Positions 16,178 to 25,423 of a DNA stretch of 64,000 nt are shown piece after piece. Positions within the stretch are counted from its first letter, which is position 1; every line of letters starts with the position of its first letter. The stretch spans positions 1-64,000 of the forward strand of contig NZ_CDBY01000034.1 of assembly GCF_000820125.1 (NCBI RefSeq), read 5' to 3'. The position numbers were made by a program, and so were the translations under genes. The notes beneath the pieces were generated by a model. That model was not told where the DNA came from and did not search any database. It saw nothing but the letters and a program-made list of their open reading frames with translations. The stretch comes from Aeromonas simiae (GTDB taxonomy: Bacteria; Pseudomonadota; Gammaproteobacteria; Enterobacterales; Aeromonadaceae).

Positions 16178-16720
16178 ATGAAACAGGCCCTGATTGCCGA
16201 TATTCACGGCGCCCTACCAGCACTGGAGCGTGTACTCGAGCAGTGTGCCGCGGCCGATCACCTGTTGCTGCTCGGCGATCTGCTCAACCACGGTCCCCGC
16301 AATCCGCTCCCCGAGGGGTATCAACCAGCGGCCGTGGCCGAGCGCCTCAACCGCGAGGCGAAGCGAATCATGGCGGTGAGGGGGAACTGTGACTCTGAGG
16401 TGGATCAGATGCTGCTGGCCTTCCCCTGCACGGCCCCCTACAACCAGCTACTGCTCGATGGGCGTCGCTGGTTTGTGACCCACGGCCATCTTTATCAGCC
16501 GCAGGCCGTCCCGTTACCGACAGGCAGCCTGTTTGTCAGCGGACACACTCATGTGCCTGTTTTGGCCGAGCAGGAGGGGATAGTGTGTGTGAATCCTGGC
16601 TCCATCACCTTCCCCCGTGGGGAGTGGGAGGCCAGCTTTGGCTGGTATGAAGAGGGGGAGTTGCAGGTTCGCCGCTGTCGTGACGGAGAGGTGTTGCTAA
16701 GACGAACGCTTAGGCCTTGA
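16178..16720 (+). CDS. yfcE: YfcE-family metallophosphodiesterase
   Basis: 180 residues with calcineurin-like metallophosphatase motifs: ADIHG near residues 7-11, LLGDLLNHGPR, AVRGNCDSE, THGHLY and SGHTHVP. These supply the two-metal site. E. coli YfcE of this size hydrolyses phosphodiesters in vitro; the biological substrate is unclear. ATG at 16178 has CAGGAG upstream that overlaps the end of the preceding gene. Its 3' end overlaps the end of the converging flgN by 11 bases. Confidence 0.9.
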   Translation: MKQALIADIHGALPALERVLEQCAAADHLLLLGDLLNHGPRNPLPEGYQPAAVAERLNREAKRIMAVRGNCDSEVDQMLLAFPCTAPYNQLLLDGRRWFVTHGHLYQPQAVPLPTGSLFVSGHTHVPVLAEQEGIVCVNPGSITFPRGEWEASFGWYEEGELQVRRCRDGEVLLRRTLRP

Positions 16721-17126
16721 TCCCGCGCGAGCGGGTTCCTGCACGGGTATTGCCCTTGGCGTCGTAGGTCAGGCTGCTGCGATCGCGCAGCGCCGTCAAT
16801 ACGCCGGCAAGGCGGCGGTTGGCGGTGATAAGCAGTTCCAAAAACTTGCCGTTGACGGCATTTTTTTCATGGCAGGCGAGCAGGCTCTGCTGCACCTCGT
16901 CCACCAGCTCTTGATGCTGCGGCAATGTCTGCGCTACATCAGGGTGCATTGCGATGTCGCGATCCAGTGCCTCGATGCGCAGCGCCAACGACTGCTTACG
17001 CTCGGTGACATCGGGCAGGGCGAGGGTCTGGTGCTGCTTGAGCAGGGAAAACTCCTCGTCCAGCAGTGCGAGCATCTCGGCCAGGTTCTGGCGTTGGGCA
17101 ATCAGCAGAGAAGGCAGGCTGTTCAT
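16710..17126 (-). CDS. flgN: flagellar export chaperone FlgN
   Basis: 138 residues, predicted almost entirely helical, with the FlgN family pattern (LLDEEFSLLKQ, ALRIEALD, NGKFLELLITANRR). FlgN binds the C-termini of the hook-associated proteins FlgK and FlgL and delivers them to the flagellar export gate. Its start overlaps the flgM stop by one base (TGATG), so the two are coupled. Its export clients flgK and flgL lie further right in this same region. Confidence 0.88.
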   Translation of the reverse strand: MNSLPSLLIAQRQNLAEMLALLDEEFSLLKQHQTLALPDVTERKQSLALRIEALDRDIAMHPDVAQTLPQHQELVDEVQQSLLACHEKNAVNGKFLELLITANRRLAGVLTALRDRSSLTYDAKGNTRAGTRSRGIKA

Positions 17127-17446
17127 CAGAGCAGCTTATCTAGCTGACCTTCGAAGGCTGTCATTTTTTGAGCCACCCGCTCGCTATCCACCTTGTAGTC
17201 ACCCGCAGCGATAGCCTTCTTGATCTGGCTGACGCGGCTTTCATTATCGGTGGCGGAGGAGGAGAGGCTCTTTTGCATCTGTTGCAACTGTTGTGCCTCG
17301 TTGGTCAGGGAAACGGAGTCACCCCGCGGGGCACTACGCCCATCGGTGGCGGTGACGTCGGAGCCCGACTTTCCCGAAACACTCTGACCCGCACTGCCAC
17401 CTTGCAGACGGTTGCTGGTCAAGTTGTTGATATTGTTGATAGCCAT
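17126..17446 (-). CDS. flgM: anti-sigma-28 factor FlgM
   Basis: 106 residues with a disordered Ser/Gly-rich N-terminal half and the conserved sigma-28-binding C-terminal segment (RVSQIKKAIAAGDYKVDSER). FlgM holds FliA inactive until it is exported through the finished hook. It starts MAINNINNLTSN, and a sigma-28 promoter lies at 17485-17511, so FlgM is made under the control of the sigma factor it inhibits. Confidence 0.93.
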   Translation of the reverse strand: MAINNINNLTSNRLQGGSAGQSVSGKSGSDVTATDGRSAPRGDSVSLTNEAQQLQQMQKSLSSSATDNESRVSQIKKAIAAGDYKVDSERVAQKMTAFEGQLDKLL

Positions 17447-17484
17447 GCTCTTTATCCTTCATCTGCTGGAGATTGCTTATCCCC

Positions 17485-17511
17485 GTATCGGCTCGTCTCG
17501 TCGAAGCTTTA
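17485..17511 (-). promoter_or_regulatory. sigma-28 (FliA) promoter of flgM-flgN
   Basis: On the minus strand TAAA, 15 bases, GCCGATAC matches the enteric FliA consensus TAAA-N15-GCCGATAA with one mismatch. It ends about 38 bases before the flgM start. Confidence 0.75.
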
Positions 17512-17517
17512 GCAAAA

Positions 17518-18204
17518 TTAGGGCAAGATCACAGTTGCGCTGCCCACACCGCTAACTCTGGCCTGTACCTCTTTGCCTGACTGGAGATTGCTGACCCGGA
17601 TTGTGTCGCCGAAGCTGCCATCTTGCAAGGCGCGTACCATCGACTTGATCTGCAGATTGGCAATATTGGCGGTCAGGGTCAACTGATCCCCCTTGCATAC
17701 CACGCACAGCTGGCTGGCACGGATGCTTTGGCCAGGCCTGAGCTCCCGCTTGCTGCGCGCCCCTACCAGCGCGTTGGGGTCGATCAAGGTATCCCCACGC
17801 TGCATTTGTTCATCCTGATAGGCAATCGTCAATTTCTCGGCGCTCAGCACCTCTCCCTTGGCGACGTTGTCGAGCACGGTCACATAGGGTTTCTGGATGA
17901 AAAGACGCACCGGCAGATAGAGATCCCAGCCGCTGCCCTCCTCACACTTGAGATAGACGGTGGTGTTACGGCGCAGAGCCAGCCCTGGCGGCACGCTCAG
18001 CGAGAGGTGTGACTCACAAGCGGTGAGGTGCAACCTGGGATCGATGTTGCCCGCCTTGGCCTCTACCCGAGCATCCGGTGTCGTGTCTATGTTCGACAGC
18101 ACAAAACTCTCGGCGGCCTCACGCAACTTGGACTCGACGGTCTCTTCTGCATAGGCCAGATTGGTGACGGGAATCAAGAGTAATAACAAAAGCTTGCTAA
18201 TCAT
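17518..18204 (-). CDS. flgA: flagellar P-ring assembly chaperone FlgA
   Basis: 228 residues with a clear signal peptide (ISKLLLLLLIPVTNLAYA). The SAF domain in the second half includes KPYVTVLDNVAKGEVLSAE and LRPGQSIRASQL. FlgA is a periplasmic chaperone for FlgI, whose gene lies at 25424. Two cysteines in a CVVC arrangement and one earlier pair may form disulfides. It is separated from flgM by the sigma-28 promoter region and is divergent from cheV. Confidence 0.9.
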   Translation of the reverse strand: MISKLLLLLLIPVTNLAYAEETVESKLREAAESFVLSNIDTTPDARVEAKAGNIDPRLHLTACESHLSLSVPPGLALRRNTTVYLKCEEGSGWDLYLPVRLFIQKPYVTVLDNVAKGEVLSAEKLTIAYQDEQMQRGDTLIDPNALVGARSKRELRPGQSIRASQLCVVCKGDQLTLTANIANLQIKSMVRALQDGSFGDTIRVSNLQSGKEVQARVSGVGSATVILP

Positions 18205-18224
18205 TTGTAAGTGCTGGCCGATAA
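18198..18224 (+). promoter_or_regulatory. candidate sigma-28 promoter of cheV-cheR
   Basis: TAAT, 15 bases, GCCGATAA: a perfect -10 element and a one-mismatch -35 element at the correct spacing. It overlaps the flgA start region and points toward cheV, about 130 bases downstream. Confidence 0.55.
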
Positions 18225-18353
18225 ATTAAATTGTTAACCCTGACATGCCCGGTTAACTATGCTTGCATCAAGCCAATCGTGGATGCTCGGATGCCAAGCG
18301 CCATGCACAATTTCATGCATTTATGATGCCAAGCATCGAGAAGGGAGTTTTCT

Positions 18354-19265
18354 ATGGCCAGCATTCTGGATTCAGTCAACCAGAGAACCCAGTTGGTAGG
18401 ACAAAACAGGTTGGAGTTGCTGCTGTTTCGTCTCAACGGTCGTCAACGCTTTGGTATCAACGTGTTCAAGGTCAGGGAAGTGCTGCAGTGTCCGCCGCTG
18501 ACCGTCATGCCGAAAATTCACCACTGCATCCGCGGGGTTGCCCATATTCGTGGTCAGACCATCTCTGTCATCGACCTCAGCATGGCGACCGGTGGGCGGC
18601 CTATCACCGATCTCTCCAAGTGTTTCATGATCATCTCCGAATACAACCGTTCGGTGCAGGGATTTCTGGTCAACTCGGTCGAGCGGATCATCAATATGAA
18701 CTGGGAATCCATCCTGCCGCCACCGAAAGGGGCGGGGCGGATCAACTACATGACCGCAGTGACCGAAGTCGATGGCGAATTGGTCGAAATCCTCGATGTG
18801 GAGAAGATTCTCAACGAAATTTCCCCACTTTCTACGGATGTGAGTGCAGAAATTCGGGAGGCAAGTGCTACTATGCCTACCCCTGACAGACCTGTACTGG
18901 TGGCGGATGATTCTTCAGTCGCTCGTAAACAGGTGCAGCGAGCCCTTGGCGCCATCGGTATTTCCTGTTTGATGGCTAAGGATGGGCGTGAGGCGCTCAA
19001 TATGCTGCTGGAAATGGCCAAGCTAGGGCCGATCAAGGATCAGTTGGCGCTGGTGATCTCGGATATTGAGATGCCGGAGATGGATGGCTATACCCTCACC
19101 GCAGAGATCCGTAATAATCCTGCGCTTCAGGGGTTGCATGTTATCCTGCACACCTCTTTAAGTGGAGTGTTTAATCAGGCTATGGTGCAAAAGGTTGGCG
19201 CTAATGACTTCATTGCCAAGTTCCAACCAGATATACTAGCCAAGGCCGTGCAAAACGCCCTCTAG
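18354..19265 (+). CDS. cheV: chemotaxis coupling protein CheV
   Basis: 303 residues: an N-terminal CheW-like domain (about 25-165) that links receptors to CheA, and a C-terminal response-regulator receiver domain (about 178-303). The receiver has the acidic pair in LVADDSS, the phospho-acceptor Asp237 in ISDIEMPEMDG and a conserved lysine in the last strand (FIAKFQPD). It starts with ATG after AAGGGAG. The gene lies directly upstream of cheR, 19 bases apart, and both are likely transcribed from the sigma-28 site. Confidence 0.93.
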   Translation: MASILDSVNQRTQLVGQNRLELLLFRLNGRQRFGINVFKVREVLQCPPLTVMPKIHHCIRGVAHIRGQTISVIDLSMATGGRPITDLSKCFMIISEYNRSVQGFLVNSVERIINMNWESILPPPKGAGRINYMTAVTEVDGELVEILDVEKILNEISPLSTDVSAEIREASATMPTPDRPVLVADDSSVARKQVQRALGAIGISCLMAKDGREALNMLLEMAKLGPIKDQLALVISDIEMPEMDGYTLTAEIRNNPALQGLHVILHTSLSGVFNQAMVQKVGANDFIAKFQPDILAKAVQNAL

Positions 19266-19284
19266 ACAAGAAAAACGAGACTGA

Positions 19285-20109
19285 ATGAAGACGCTCTCAG
19301 ATGATATCTACAAGCAGTTCAGTGCCTTTCTGGAAAGCCAGTGTGGCATCGTTCTGGGTGACAACAAGCAATATCTGGTCAAGAGCCGGCTTTCTCCCCT
19401 GCTTGGGCAGAATAGTGCTAATAACCTAGACGAACTGATCACTCGCGCCATGAGTATCCGTGAGCGCGACCTCAAGATGATGGTGGTTGATGCCATGACC
19501 ACCAATGAAACGCTCTGGTTTCGCGATACCTATCCGTTCCAGTTGCTGACCGACAAGCTGTTTCCTGAGCTCGGCAAGGGTGGTAAAACGGTCAAGATCT
19601 GGTCGGCAGCCTCCTCGTCGGGCCAAGAGCCCTATTCGATCGCCATGACGGCGCTTGAGCAGCAGATGAAGAAGCCGGGAACCTTGCCGGGCGGCGTGCA
19701 GATCGTCGGCACCGATATCTCGACCTCCATGCTCAACCAGTGCAAGGAGGGGGTCTATGACAGTCTGGCGCTGGCACGAGGACTGTCACCGGAGCGTAAG
19801 AAGATGTTCTTCGAGCCGTGCGGTGACAACAAGATGCGGGTGGTGGAGCGAGTCAGAAAATTGACAACGTTTCGTCCACTCAACCTGCTGGAGAGCTATA
19901 GCCTGCTCGGTAAGTTTGACATCATCTTCTGCCGCAACGTGCTCATCTACTTCTCCCCCGAGGTGAAGTCCAAGATCCTCAATCAGTTTGCCGCCAGCCT
20001 CAATCCCGGCGGTTATCTGATGCTGGGCGCTTCCGAGTCGCTGGCCGGCCTGACCGATCGCTTCGACATGATCCGCTGCAATCCCGGCATCGTCTACAAA
20101 GTCAAATAA
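19285..20109 (+). CDS. cheR: chemotaxis protein methyltransferase CheR
   Basis: 274 residues with the CheR helical N-terminal domain and a SAM-binding domain: TTNETLWFRD, the nucleotide loop WSAASSSGQEPYSIAM, GTDIS, and DIIFCRNVLIYFS near the C-terminus. It methylates glutamates of chemoreceptors using SAM. The cheV-cheR pair next to flgB is the arrangement seen in polar-flagellum clusters of Vibrio and Aeromonas. Confidence 0.94.
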   Translation: MKTLSDDIYKQFSAFLESQCGIVLGDNKQYLVKSRLSPLLGQNSANNLDELITRAMSIRERDLKMMVVDAMTTNETLWFRDTYPFQLLTDKLFPELGKGGKTVKIWSAASSSGQEPYSIAMTALEQQMKKPGTLPGGVQIVGTDISTSMLNQCKEGVYDSLALARGLSPERKKMFFEPCGDNKMRVVERVRKLTTFRPLNLLESYSLLGKFDIIFCRNVLIYFSPEVKSKILNQFAASLNPGGYLMLGASESLAGLTDRFDMIRCNPGIVYKVK

Positions 20110-20120
20110 TCCCTCCATGA

Positions 20121-20136
20121 TTGGCACACCTCTTGC
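20121..20136 (+). promoter_or_regulatory. sigma-54 promoter of flgBCDE
   Basis: TTGGCAC-ACCTC-TTGC is an exact match to the -24/-12 consensus TGGCAC-N5-TTGC. It is 30 bases before the flgB start. An FlrC-type activator would be expected to act here. Confidence 0.82.
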
Positions 20137-20165
20137 TCTGCTTTAGGCAAAGCAGGAGGTGTGTC

Positions 20166-20564
20166 ATGTCTATCTCGTTCGACAAGGCGTTTGGTGTCCA
20201 TCAATACACCCTGGGAGTGCGCTCCCGGCGGGCCGAAGTGCTGGCCAGCAATATCGCCAATGCCGATACCCCAGGCTACAAGGCTAGGGATCTGGACTTC
20301 TCCCAGGCGCTGCAGCAGGCCCAGGGGGCCCAAGGCTTCAACATGGCGACCACCAATGAGCGCCACTTTGGCCTAAACGTCGAGAACCAAGGCGCCCTCA
20401 AATATCGCTCGCCACTGCAAGCAGATACCGGTGATGGCAACACGGTGGATCTGCAGCAGGAGCGCAGCGACTTCATGCAAAACAGCCTGGAGTACCAGAC
20501 TTCGCTGGAGTTCATGAACAGCAAGATCTCGGGGCTGCTCAAGGCGCTCAAGGGAGAACAGTGA
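20166..20564 (+). CDS. flgB: flagellar basal-body rod protein FlgB
   Basis: 132 residues with the N-terminal rod signature [20 protein letters not shown] and a helical C-terminus. FlgB forms the proximal rod of the flagellum in the periplasm. ATG at 20166 follows AGGAGG. The stop overlaps the flgC start (TGATG). Confidence 0.94.
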   Translation: MSISFDKAFGVHQYTLGVRSRRAEVLASNIANADTPGYKARDLDFSQALQQAQGAQGFNMATTNERHFGLNVENQGALKYRSPLQADTGDGNTVDLQQERSDFMQNSLEYQTSLEFMNSKISGLLKALKGEQ

Positions 20565-20983
20565 TGAGCCTCTTTAACGTTTTTGATATTTCCGGCTCGG
20601 CCATGAGCGCTCAGTCCGTACGCCTGAACACGGTGGCCAGCAATATGGCCAACGCCGACAGCGTGAGCTCCAGCGTGGACAAAACTTACCGCGCCCGCCG
20701 GCCAGTCTTTGCCGCCGAGCTGGAGCAGGCCATGTCGGACAAGCAGTCCGGCGTCGGTGTTCAGGTCAAGGGGATTGTCGAGAGTAACGCCCCCCTCATT
20801 CGTGAGTTCAACCCGAACCACCCCATGGCCGACAAGGATGGCTTCGTCTACAAGCCCAACGTCAACATGGTGGAGGAGATGACCGACATGATCAGCGCTT
20901 CGCGCGGCTACCAGACCAACGTGCAGGTGGCTGATGCGGCCAAGAAGATGCTGCAGCAGACGCTGAATATGGGTAAGGGCTAA
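20564..20983 (+). CDS. flgC: flagellar basal-body rod protein FlgC
   Basis: 139 residues with the rod motif TVASNMANADSVSSS near the start and the conserved end segment NMVEEMTDMISASRGYQTNV. It stacks with FlgB and FlgF in the rod. ATG at 20564 overlaps the flgB stop; a GTG three bases earlier is possible but is not needed. Confidence 0.94.
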   Translation: MSLFNVFDISGSAMSAQSVRLNTVASNMANADSVSSSVDKTYRARRPVFAAELEQAMSDKQSGVGVQVKGIVESNAPLIREFNPNHPMADKDGFVYKPNVNMVEEMTDMISASRGYQTNVQVADAAKKMLQQTLNMGKG

Positions 20984-20994
20984 GGAGCTGAGCC

Positions 20995-21672
20995 ATGGTT
21001 GATTCCGTCAACAGTACGACGTCTGCCGCCGCGAGCCAGAGCTCGACGGCGACCGCCACCAAGAGTCTGGATCAGGCCGGTTTCTTCCAGCTGCTGACCA
21101 CCCAGCTCTCCTATCAAGATCCGTTCAAGCCGGTCGAGAACGCCGAGATGTTGTCGCAGATGACCTCGATGACCACGGCGGATGGGATCTCCAACCTCTC
21201 CAAACAGATGGAGAGCCTCAACTCGGTCATGACCTCCAGCCAGGCGCTGCAGGCGTCGGCCATGGTGGGGCAGAACGTGCTGCTGCCCTACAACACCGGT
21301 TATCTGGAGAACGGCGGCAAGGTCAACGGGGTGATCCCCATTACCGACACCACCTCCTATCTCAAGGTCACGGTGCAGGATGCCTCCGGTCAGGTGATCA
21401 AGGAGATCCCCATCGATGGCGAGCACAGCAAGAACGTGAACTTCAGCTGGGATGGCACCGACAAGAGTGGCAACCCGGTCAAGGAGGGGGCCTACACCTT
21501 CAAGGTGACCGGCACCATCGACAACAAGTCGGAGAGTCTCAATGCCTGCGTCTATGGCAAGGTGAGCAGTGTGACGCTCGGCAACAGTACCAACCCGACC
21601 GTGGTCAAGGTCAACGGGCTCGGAGGGTATTACCTCTCCGATATTCTGGAAATTGCCGGCACCTCAGCGTGA
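20995..21672 (+). CDS. flgD: flagellar hook assembly scaffold FlgD
   Basis: 225 residues. The N-terminus is Ser/Thr/Ala-rich and carries the FlgD core FFQLLTTQLSYQDPFKPVEN. The C-terminus has the FlgD Ig-like/tudor part (FSWDGTDKSGNPVKEGAYTF). It caps the growing hook and is lost when the hook is complete. The gene follows flgC by 11 bases in the sigma-54 operon. Confidence 0.93.
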   Translation: MVDSVNSTTSAAASQSSTATATKSLDQAGFFQLLTTQLSYQDPFKPVENAEMLSQMTSMTTADGISNLSKQMESLNSVMTSSQALQASAMVGQNVLLPYNTGYLENGGKVNGVIPITDTTSYLKVTVQDASGQVIKEIPIDGEHSKNVNFSWDGTDKSGNPVKEGAYTFKVTGTIDNKSESLNACVYGKVSSVTLGNSTNPTVVKVNGLGGYYLSDILEIAGTSA

Positions 21673-21712
21673 GCCGGTGGCACTGATATAGCGGTGAAGA
21701 AAGGAGAAAACC

Positions 21713-23041
21713 ATGTCATTTAACAACGCCTTGAGTGGTGTTAGCGCGGCGCAGAAAGACCTCAACGTCACCGCTAACAACATCGCCAACGTCAATACCA
21801 CCGGATTCAAGGAGTCGCGTGCCGAGTTTGCAGATGTCTATGCCAACTCCATCTATGTCAGCTCCAAGACTCAGGTTGGTAACGGGGTGGCCACCAGCGC
21901 CGTGGCTCAGCAGTTCCACCAGGGGCCGCTGCAGCTGACCAACAACTCGCTCGACCTGGCCATCCAGGGCAACGGCTTCTTTGTGACCTCGGACGGTTTG
22001 AGCAACCTGGACCGCACCTTTACCCGTGCCGGCGCTTTCAAGCTCAATGAAAACAGCTACATGGTGAACAACCAGGGCAGTTACCTGCAAGGCTATGCCA
22101 TTAACCAGGATGGTACCCCCAAGGCGGTCAGCCTCAACGCCACCCAGCCGATCCAGATCCCGGATCGCGCAGGTGATCCCAAGATGACCAGCACGGTGGA
22201 GGCGAGCTTCAACCTGAGCAGTGACTCCAACCTGGCCACGCCGACCGATCCGGCCACGTTTGACCCGACCGACACCACGACCTATGCCCACTCCACCTCG
22301 GTCGTCATCTATGACTCGCTGGGGGCGCCGCACACCATCACCCAGTACTTCGTGCGCCAGGAAGATCCGGCGAACCCGGGCCAGGCCATGACCCCGCCCA
22401 CCTGGCAGATGTACCTCTACGAGGGCAACACGCCGATCGATGTGCAGGGCGGTGCGTCCCCCGGTGGTACCGTCCCGCAAGGGGTCACCATGACCTTCAG
22501 CTCGGGGGGCAAGCTCAGCAGCACTGTGCCGGCCACCATCATTACCGAACAGTTGGGCGCCGCTGGGGCGGGCATCATCAACAACGGCGCCGATCCGACC
22601 CAGACCTTCGAGATCAAACTCGGCACCGTGACCCAGTACAACTCGGCGTTTGAGGTCAACAAGCTGACCCAGGATGGCTCGACGGTTGGTCGTCTGACCA
22701 AGGTTGAGATCGGCACCGATGGCATCGTCTCCGCCTCCTACAGCAACGGCACCACGGTCAAGGTGGCCATGGTGGCGCTGGCCAAGTTTGCCAACCCGCA
22801 GGGGCTGAGCCAGATTGGCGACACCTCCTGGCAATCCTCCCTGCTCTCCGGGGATGCGGCGCCGGGTACGCCGGGCTCGGGGACCTTCGGCTCGATCAAG
22901 TCCTCGGCGCTGGAGCAGTCCAACGTCGATCTCACCACCGAGCTGGTGGATCTCATCACCGCCCAGCGTAACTTCCAGGCCAACTCCCGCGCCCTGGAGG
23001 TCAACAGCACGTTGCAGCAGACCATACTGCAGATCCGCTGA
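21713..23041 (+). CDS. flgE: flagellar hook protein FlgE
   Basis: 442 residues with the N-terminal hook/rod motif TANNIANVNTTGFKESRAEF, a FlgE D2-type middle and the C-terminal coiled segment (NVDLTTELVDLITAQRNFQ). It is the hook subunit. AAGGAG precedes the ATG. It is the last gene of the first sigma-54 operon, with a terminator directly after it. Confidence 0.95.
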   Translation: MSFNNALSGVSAAQKDLNVTANNIANVNTTGFKESRAEFADVYANSIYVSSKTQVGNGVATSAVAQQFHQGPLQLTNNSLDLAIQGNGFFVTSDGLSNLDRTFTRAGAFKLNENSYMVNNQGSYLQGYAINQDGTPKAVSLNATQPIQIPDRAGDPKMTSTVEASFNLSSDSNLATPTDPATFDPTDTTTYAHSTSVVIYDSLGAPHTITQYFVRQEDPANPGQAMTPPTWQMYLYEGNTPIDVQGGASPGGTVPQGVTMTFSSGGKLSSTVPATIITEQLGAAGAGIINNGADPTQTFEIKLGTVTQYNSAFEVNKLTQDGSTVGRLTKVEIGTDGIVSASYSNGTTVKVAMVALAKFANPQGLSQIGDTSWQSSLLSGDAAPGTPGSGTFGSIKSSALEQSNVDLTTELVDLITAQRNFQANSRALEVNSTLQQTILQIR

Positions 23042-23060
23042 TCGTCGGCAACTTGACACA

Positions 23061-23088
23061 GGGGGGCTTCGGCCCCCCTCTTTATTTT
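23061..23088 (+). terminator. terminator after flgE
   Basis: GGGGGGC-TTCG-GCCCCCC hairpin (23061-23078) followed by TCTTTATTTTT. Confidence 0.85.
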
Positions 23089-23120
23089 TACCTCAATGAA
23101 ATAAAAGGGATTTTTATTGG

Positions 23121-23136
23121 TGGCATCACTCTTGCA
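23121..23136 (+). promoter_or_regulatory. sigma-54 promoter of flgFGHIJKL
   Basis: TGGCAT-CACTC-TTGCA keeps the invariant GG and GC at the correct 12-base offset, with one mismatch from TGGCAC. It lies between the flgE terminator and flgF, about 43 bases before the flgF start. Confidence 0.78.
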
Positions 23137-23178
23137 GATATTCAGGCAAGTGTCGTTCCCTGTTTTGTGAGGAGAGCC

Positions 23179-23925
23179 ATGGACCACTTGCTCTATATCG
23201 CCATGTCCGGCGCCAAGGAGAATATGAACAGCCTGGCGGTGCGCAGTAATAACCTCGCCAATGCCAATACGGTCGGCTTCAAATCCGATTTTGAGCAGGC
23301 GCGCAGCATGCAGGCCTTCGGCGATGGCTTGCCAAGCCGGGTCTTCTCCAAAACCGAGCGGCCGGGTCAGAACCTCGAGCACGGCATGCTGATGACCACG
23401 GGGCGCGATCTCGACGTGGCCCTCGATGGTCAGGGCTGGATCGCGGTGCAAGACCCCAAGGGGGGGGAGGCCTTCACCCGCATGGGCAACTTGCAGCTCA
23501 GTGCCACCGGGAATTTGCAGACCTCGACCGGGCTCAATGTCGTCGATGATGCGGGTAGCCCCATCGTGCTGCCGTTGCCGCTCGAGAAGATTGAGATCAC
23601 CCGTGACGGCACCGTCAGCGGCCGGCCAGAAGGGGCGGCGGCCAACCTCTCCGAGGATTTCCAGCGCATCAAGCTGGTGAACCCGGCGAGCGATACGGTG
23701 GAGAAGGGGGAGGATGGCCTGTTTCGTCGCAAGGACGGCAAAGCCGAGCCGGCGGCAGCCGGGGTCGGTCTGATTGCCGGTTCACTGGAGGGGAGCAACG
23801 TCAATGTGGTGGACGAGATGACCAACCTCATCCGCCTGCAGCGGCAGTTTGAGACCCAGATCAAGATGATGAAGACGGCCGAAGAGAATGACGAGGCCCA
23901 GACTCAGTTGCTGCGTCTGAGCTAA
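23179..23925 (+). CDS. flgF: flagellar basal-body rod protein FlgF
   Basis: 248 residues with SNNLANANTVGFKSDFEQA near the N-terminus, a central FlgF/FlgG-type beta domain and the C-terminal NVNVVDEMTNLIRLQRQFETQ segment. It belongs to the proximal rod. ATG at 23179 follows GAGGAGAG; the longer frame from 23053 runs through the promoter and is rejected. Confidence 0.94.
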   Translation: MDHLLYIAMSGAKENMNSLAVRSNNLANANTVGFKSDFEQARSMQAFGDGLPSRVFSKTERPGQNLEHGMLMTTGRDLDVALDGQGWIAVQDPKGGEAFTRMGNLQLSATGNLQTSTGLNVVDDAGSPIVLPLPLEKIEITRDGTVSGRPEGAAANLSEDFQRIKLVNPASDTVEKGEDGLFRRKDGKAEPAAAGVGLIAGSLEGSNVNVVDEMTNLIRLQRQFETQIKMMKTAEENDEAQTQLLRLS

Positions 23926-23940
23926 CCCAAGGAGCATGAT

Positions 23941-24729
23941 ATGAATCCCGCACTCTGGATCAGCAAGACCGGCCTGGATGCCCAGCAGGTCAACATCAGC
24001 GTGACCTCGAACAACCTGGCGAACGCCAGCACGGTCGGTTACAAGAAGGGCAGGGCGATTTTTGAAGATCTGCTCTACCAGAACATCAACCAGCCGGGGG
24101 GACGCTCCTCGGCCGACACCACGCTCCCTTCGGGGCTGATGCTGGGCGCCGGTGCCAAGGTGGTGGCCACCCAGAAAAACCACAGCCAAGGGAACGTGCA
24201 GACCACCGACAACTCGCTGGATCTGATGATAAGTGGCCGCGGCTACTTCGAGATCCAGCTGCCTGACGGTAGCTCGGCCTACACCCGTAACGGGCAGTTC
24301 ACCCTCAACGACGAGGGGACCATAGTGACCCCCGGCAACGGCTATCCGCTGCAGCCGGAGATCCAGATCCCGGAGAATGCCCAGAGTGTCACCGTCGGCA
24401 GTGATGGCCAGGTCTCGGTCGTCCTCAAGGGCGATGGCCAGAGCCAGGTGGTCGGCCAGATCAACATCACCGACTTTGTGAACGCCAGCGGACTGCAACC
24501 GATGGGCGAGAACCTGTTTCTCGAGACCCAATCGAGCGGTGCCCCGATCCAGGGGGTGGCCGGTGCCGACGGACTGGGGGTGGTCAAGCAGGGGATGCTT
24601 GAGAGCTCGAACGTCAACGTGACCGAGGAGCTGGTCAACCTCATCCAGGCGCAACGGGTCTACGAGATGAACTCCAAGGTGATCTCGGCGGTAGACTCGA
24701 TGATGTCTTACCTGACCCAACGTCTGTAA
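23941..24729 (+). CDS. flgG: flagellar distal rod protein FlgG
   Basis: 262 residues, the typical FlgG length. The N-terminus has VTSNNLANASTVGYKKGRA and the C-terminus NVNVTEELVNLIQAQRVYEM. It forms the distal rod that crosses the P and L rings. It follows flgF by 15 bases with AAGGAG. Confidence 0.95.
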   Translation: MNPALWISKTGLDAQQVNISVTSNNLANASTVGYKKGRAIFEDLLYQNINQPGGRSSADTTLPSGLMLGAGAKVVATQKNHSQGNVQTTDNSLDLMISGRGYFEIQLPDGSSAYTRNGQFTLNDEGTIVTPGNGYPLQPEIQIPENAQSVTVGSDGQVSVVLKGDGQSQVVGQINITDFVNASGLQPMGENLFLETQSSGAPIQGVAGADGLGVVKQGMLESSNVNVTEELVNLIQAQRVYEMNSKVISAVDSMMSYLTQRL

Positions 24730-24742
24730 GCGGGGGCTCATC

Positions 24743-25414
24743 ATGAAAACCGTATGGATGCTGGGGTGCCTGCTGTTGGCCGGTTGTACCAGCACACCCA
24801 ATACACCGCGGCCCGACGATCCGGATTTCGCCCCGGTCTCCCCCGATGGCGATCAGGTCTCGGTGCGGCCGACCGGTGCCATTTTCCAGCCCGATCAGGT
24901 CAACAGCATCTATTCGGACATCAAGGCGCACAAGGTGGGGGATCTCATTACCATCCAGCTCATTGAGTCGACCTCCGCCTCGAAGAAGGCCGATACCCAG
25001 TCGGGCAAGAACAACAAGTTCGGTCTCGATCCGGTGACCCTGGGTGGGGTGCCCATCACGGCGGGGGCCTACGACATGTCGGCCTCCCTCGGCCAGAACT
25101 CCACCTTCAAGGGGCAGGCCAAGGCCGATCAGAGCAACAGCCTGCAAGGTAACATCTCGGTCAGCGTCTCCAAGGTATTGCCCAACGGCAACCTGATGGT
25201 GCGTGGTGAGAAGTGGATCATGCTCAACAACGGCAACGAGTACATCCGCATCACCGGGGTGATCCGGCCCGAAGACGTGGGATCAGACAACTCGGTCTCC
25301 TCCCAGCGGGTGGCCAATGCCCGCATCTATTACGGCGGCACCGGCGATCTGGCCAATACCCAGGAGCAGGGCTGGCTGACCAGTTTCTTCAACGGCCCCT
25401 GGTGGCCACTTTAA
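24743..25414 (+). CDS. flgH: flagellar L-ring lipoprotein FlgH
   Basis: 223 residues with a lipoprotein signal peptide; the lipobox LLAGC places the lipidated cysteine at residue 15. Conserved FlgH segments include the central HKVGDLITIQLIEST and ITGVIRPEDVGSDNSVSS near the end. It forms the outer-membrane L ring that serves as a bushing for the rod. Confidence 0.95.
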   Translation: MKTVWMLGCLLLAGCTSTPNTPRPDDPDFAPVSPDGDQVSVRPTGAIFQPDQVNSIYSDIKAHKVGDLITIQLIESTSASKKADTQSGKNNKFGLDPVTLGGVPITAGAYDMSASLGQNSTFKGQAKADQSNSLQGNISVSVSKVLPNGNLMVRGEKWIMLNNGNEYIRITGVIRPEDVGSDNSVSSQRVANARIYYGGTGDLANTQEQGWLTSFFNGPWWPL

Positions 25415-25423
25415 GGAGGCGGC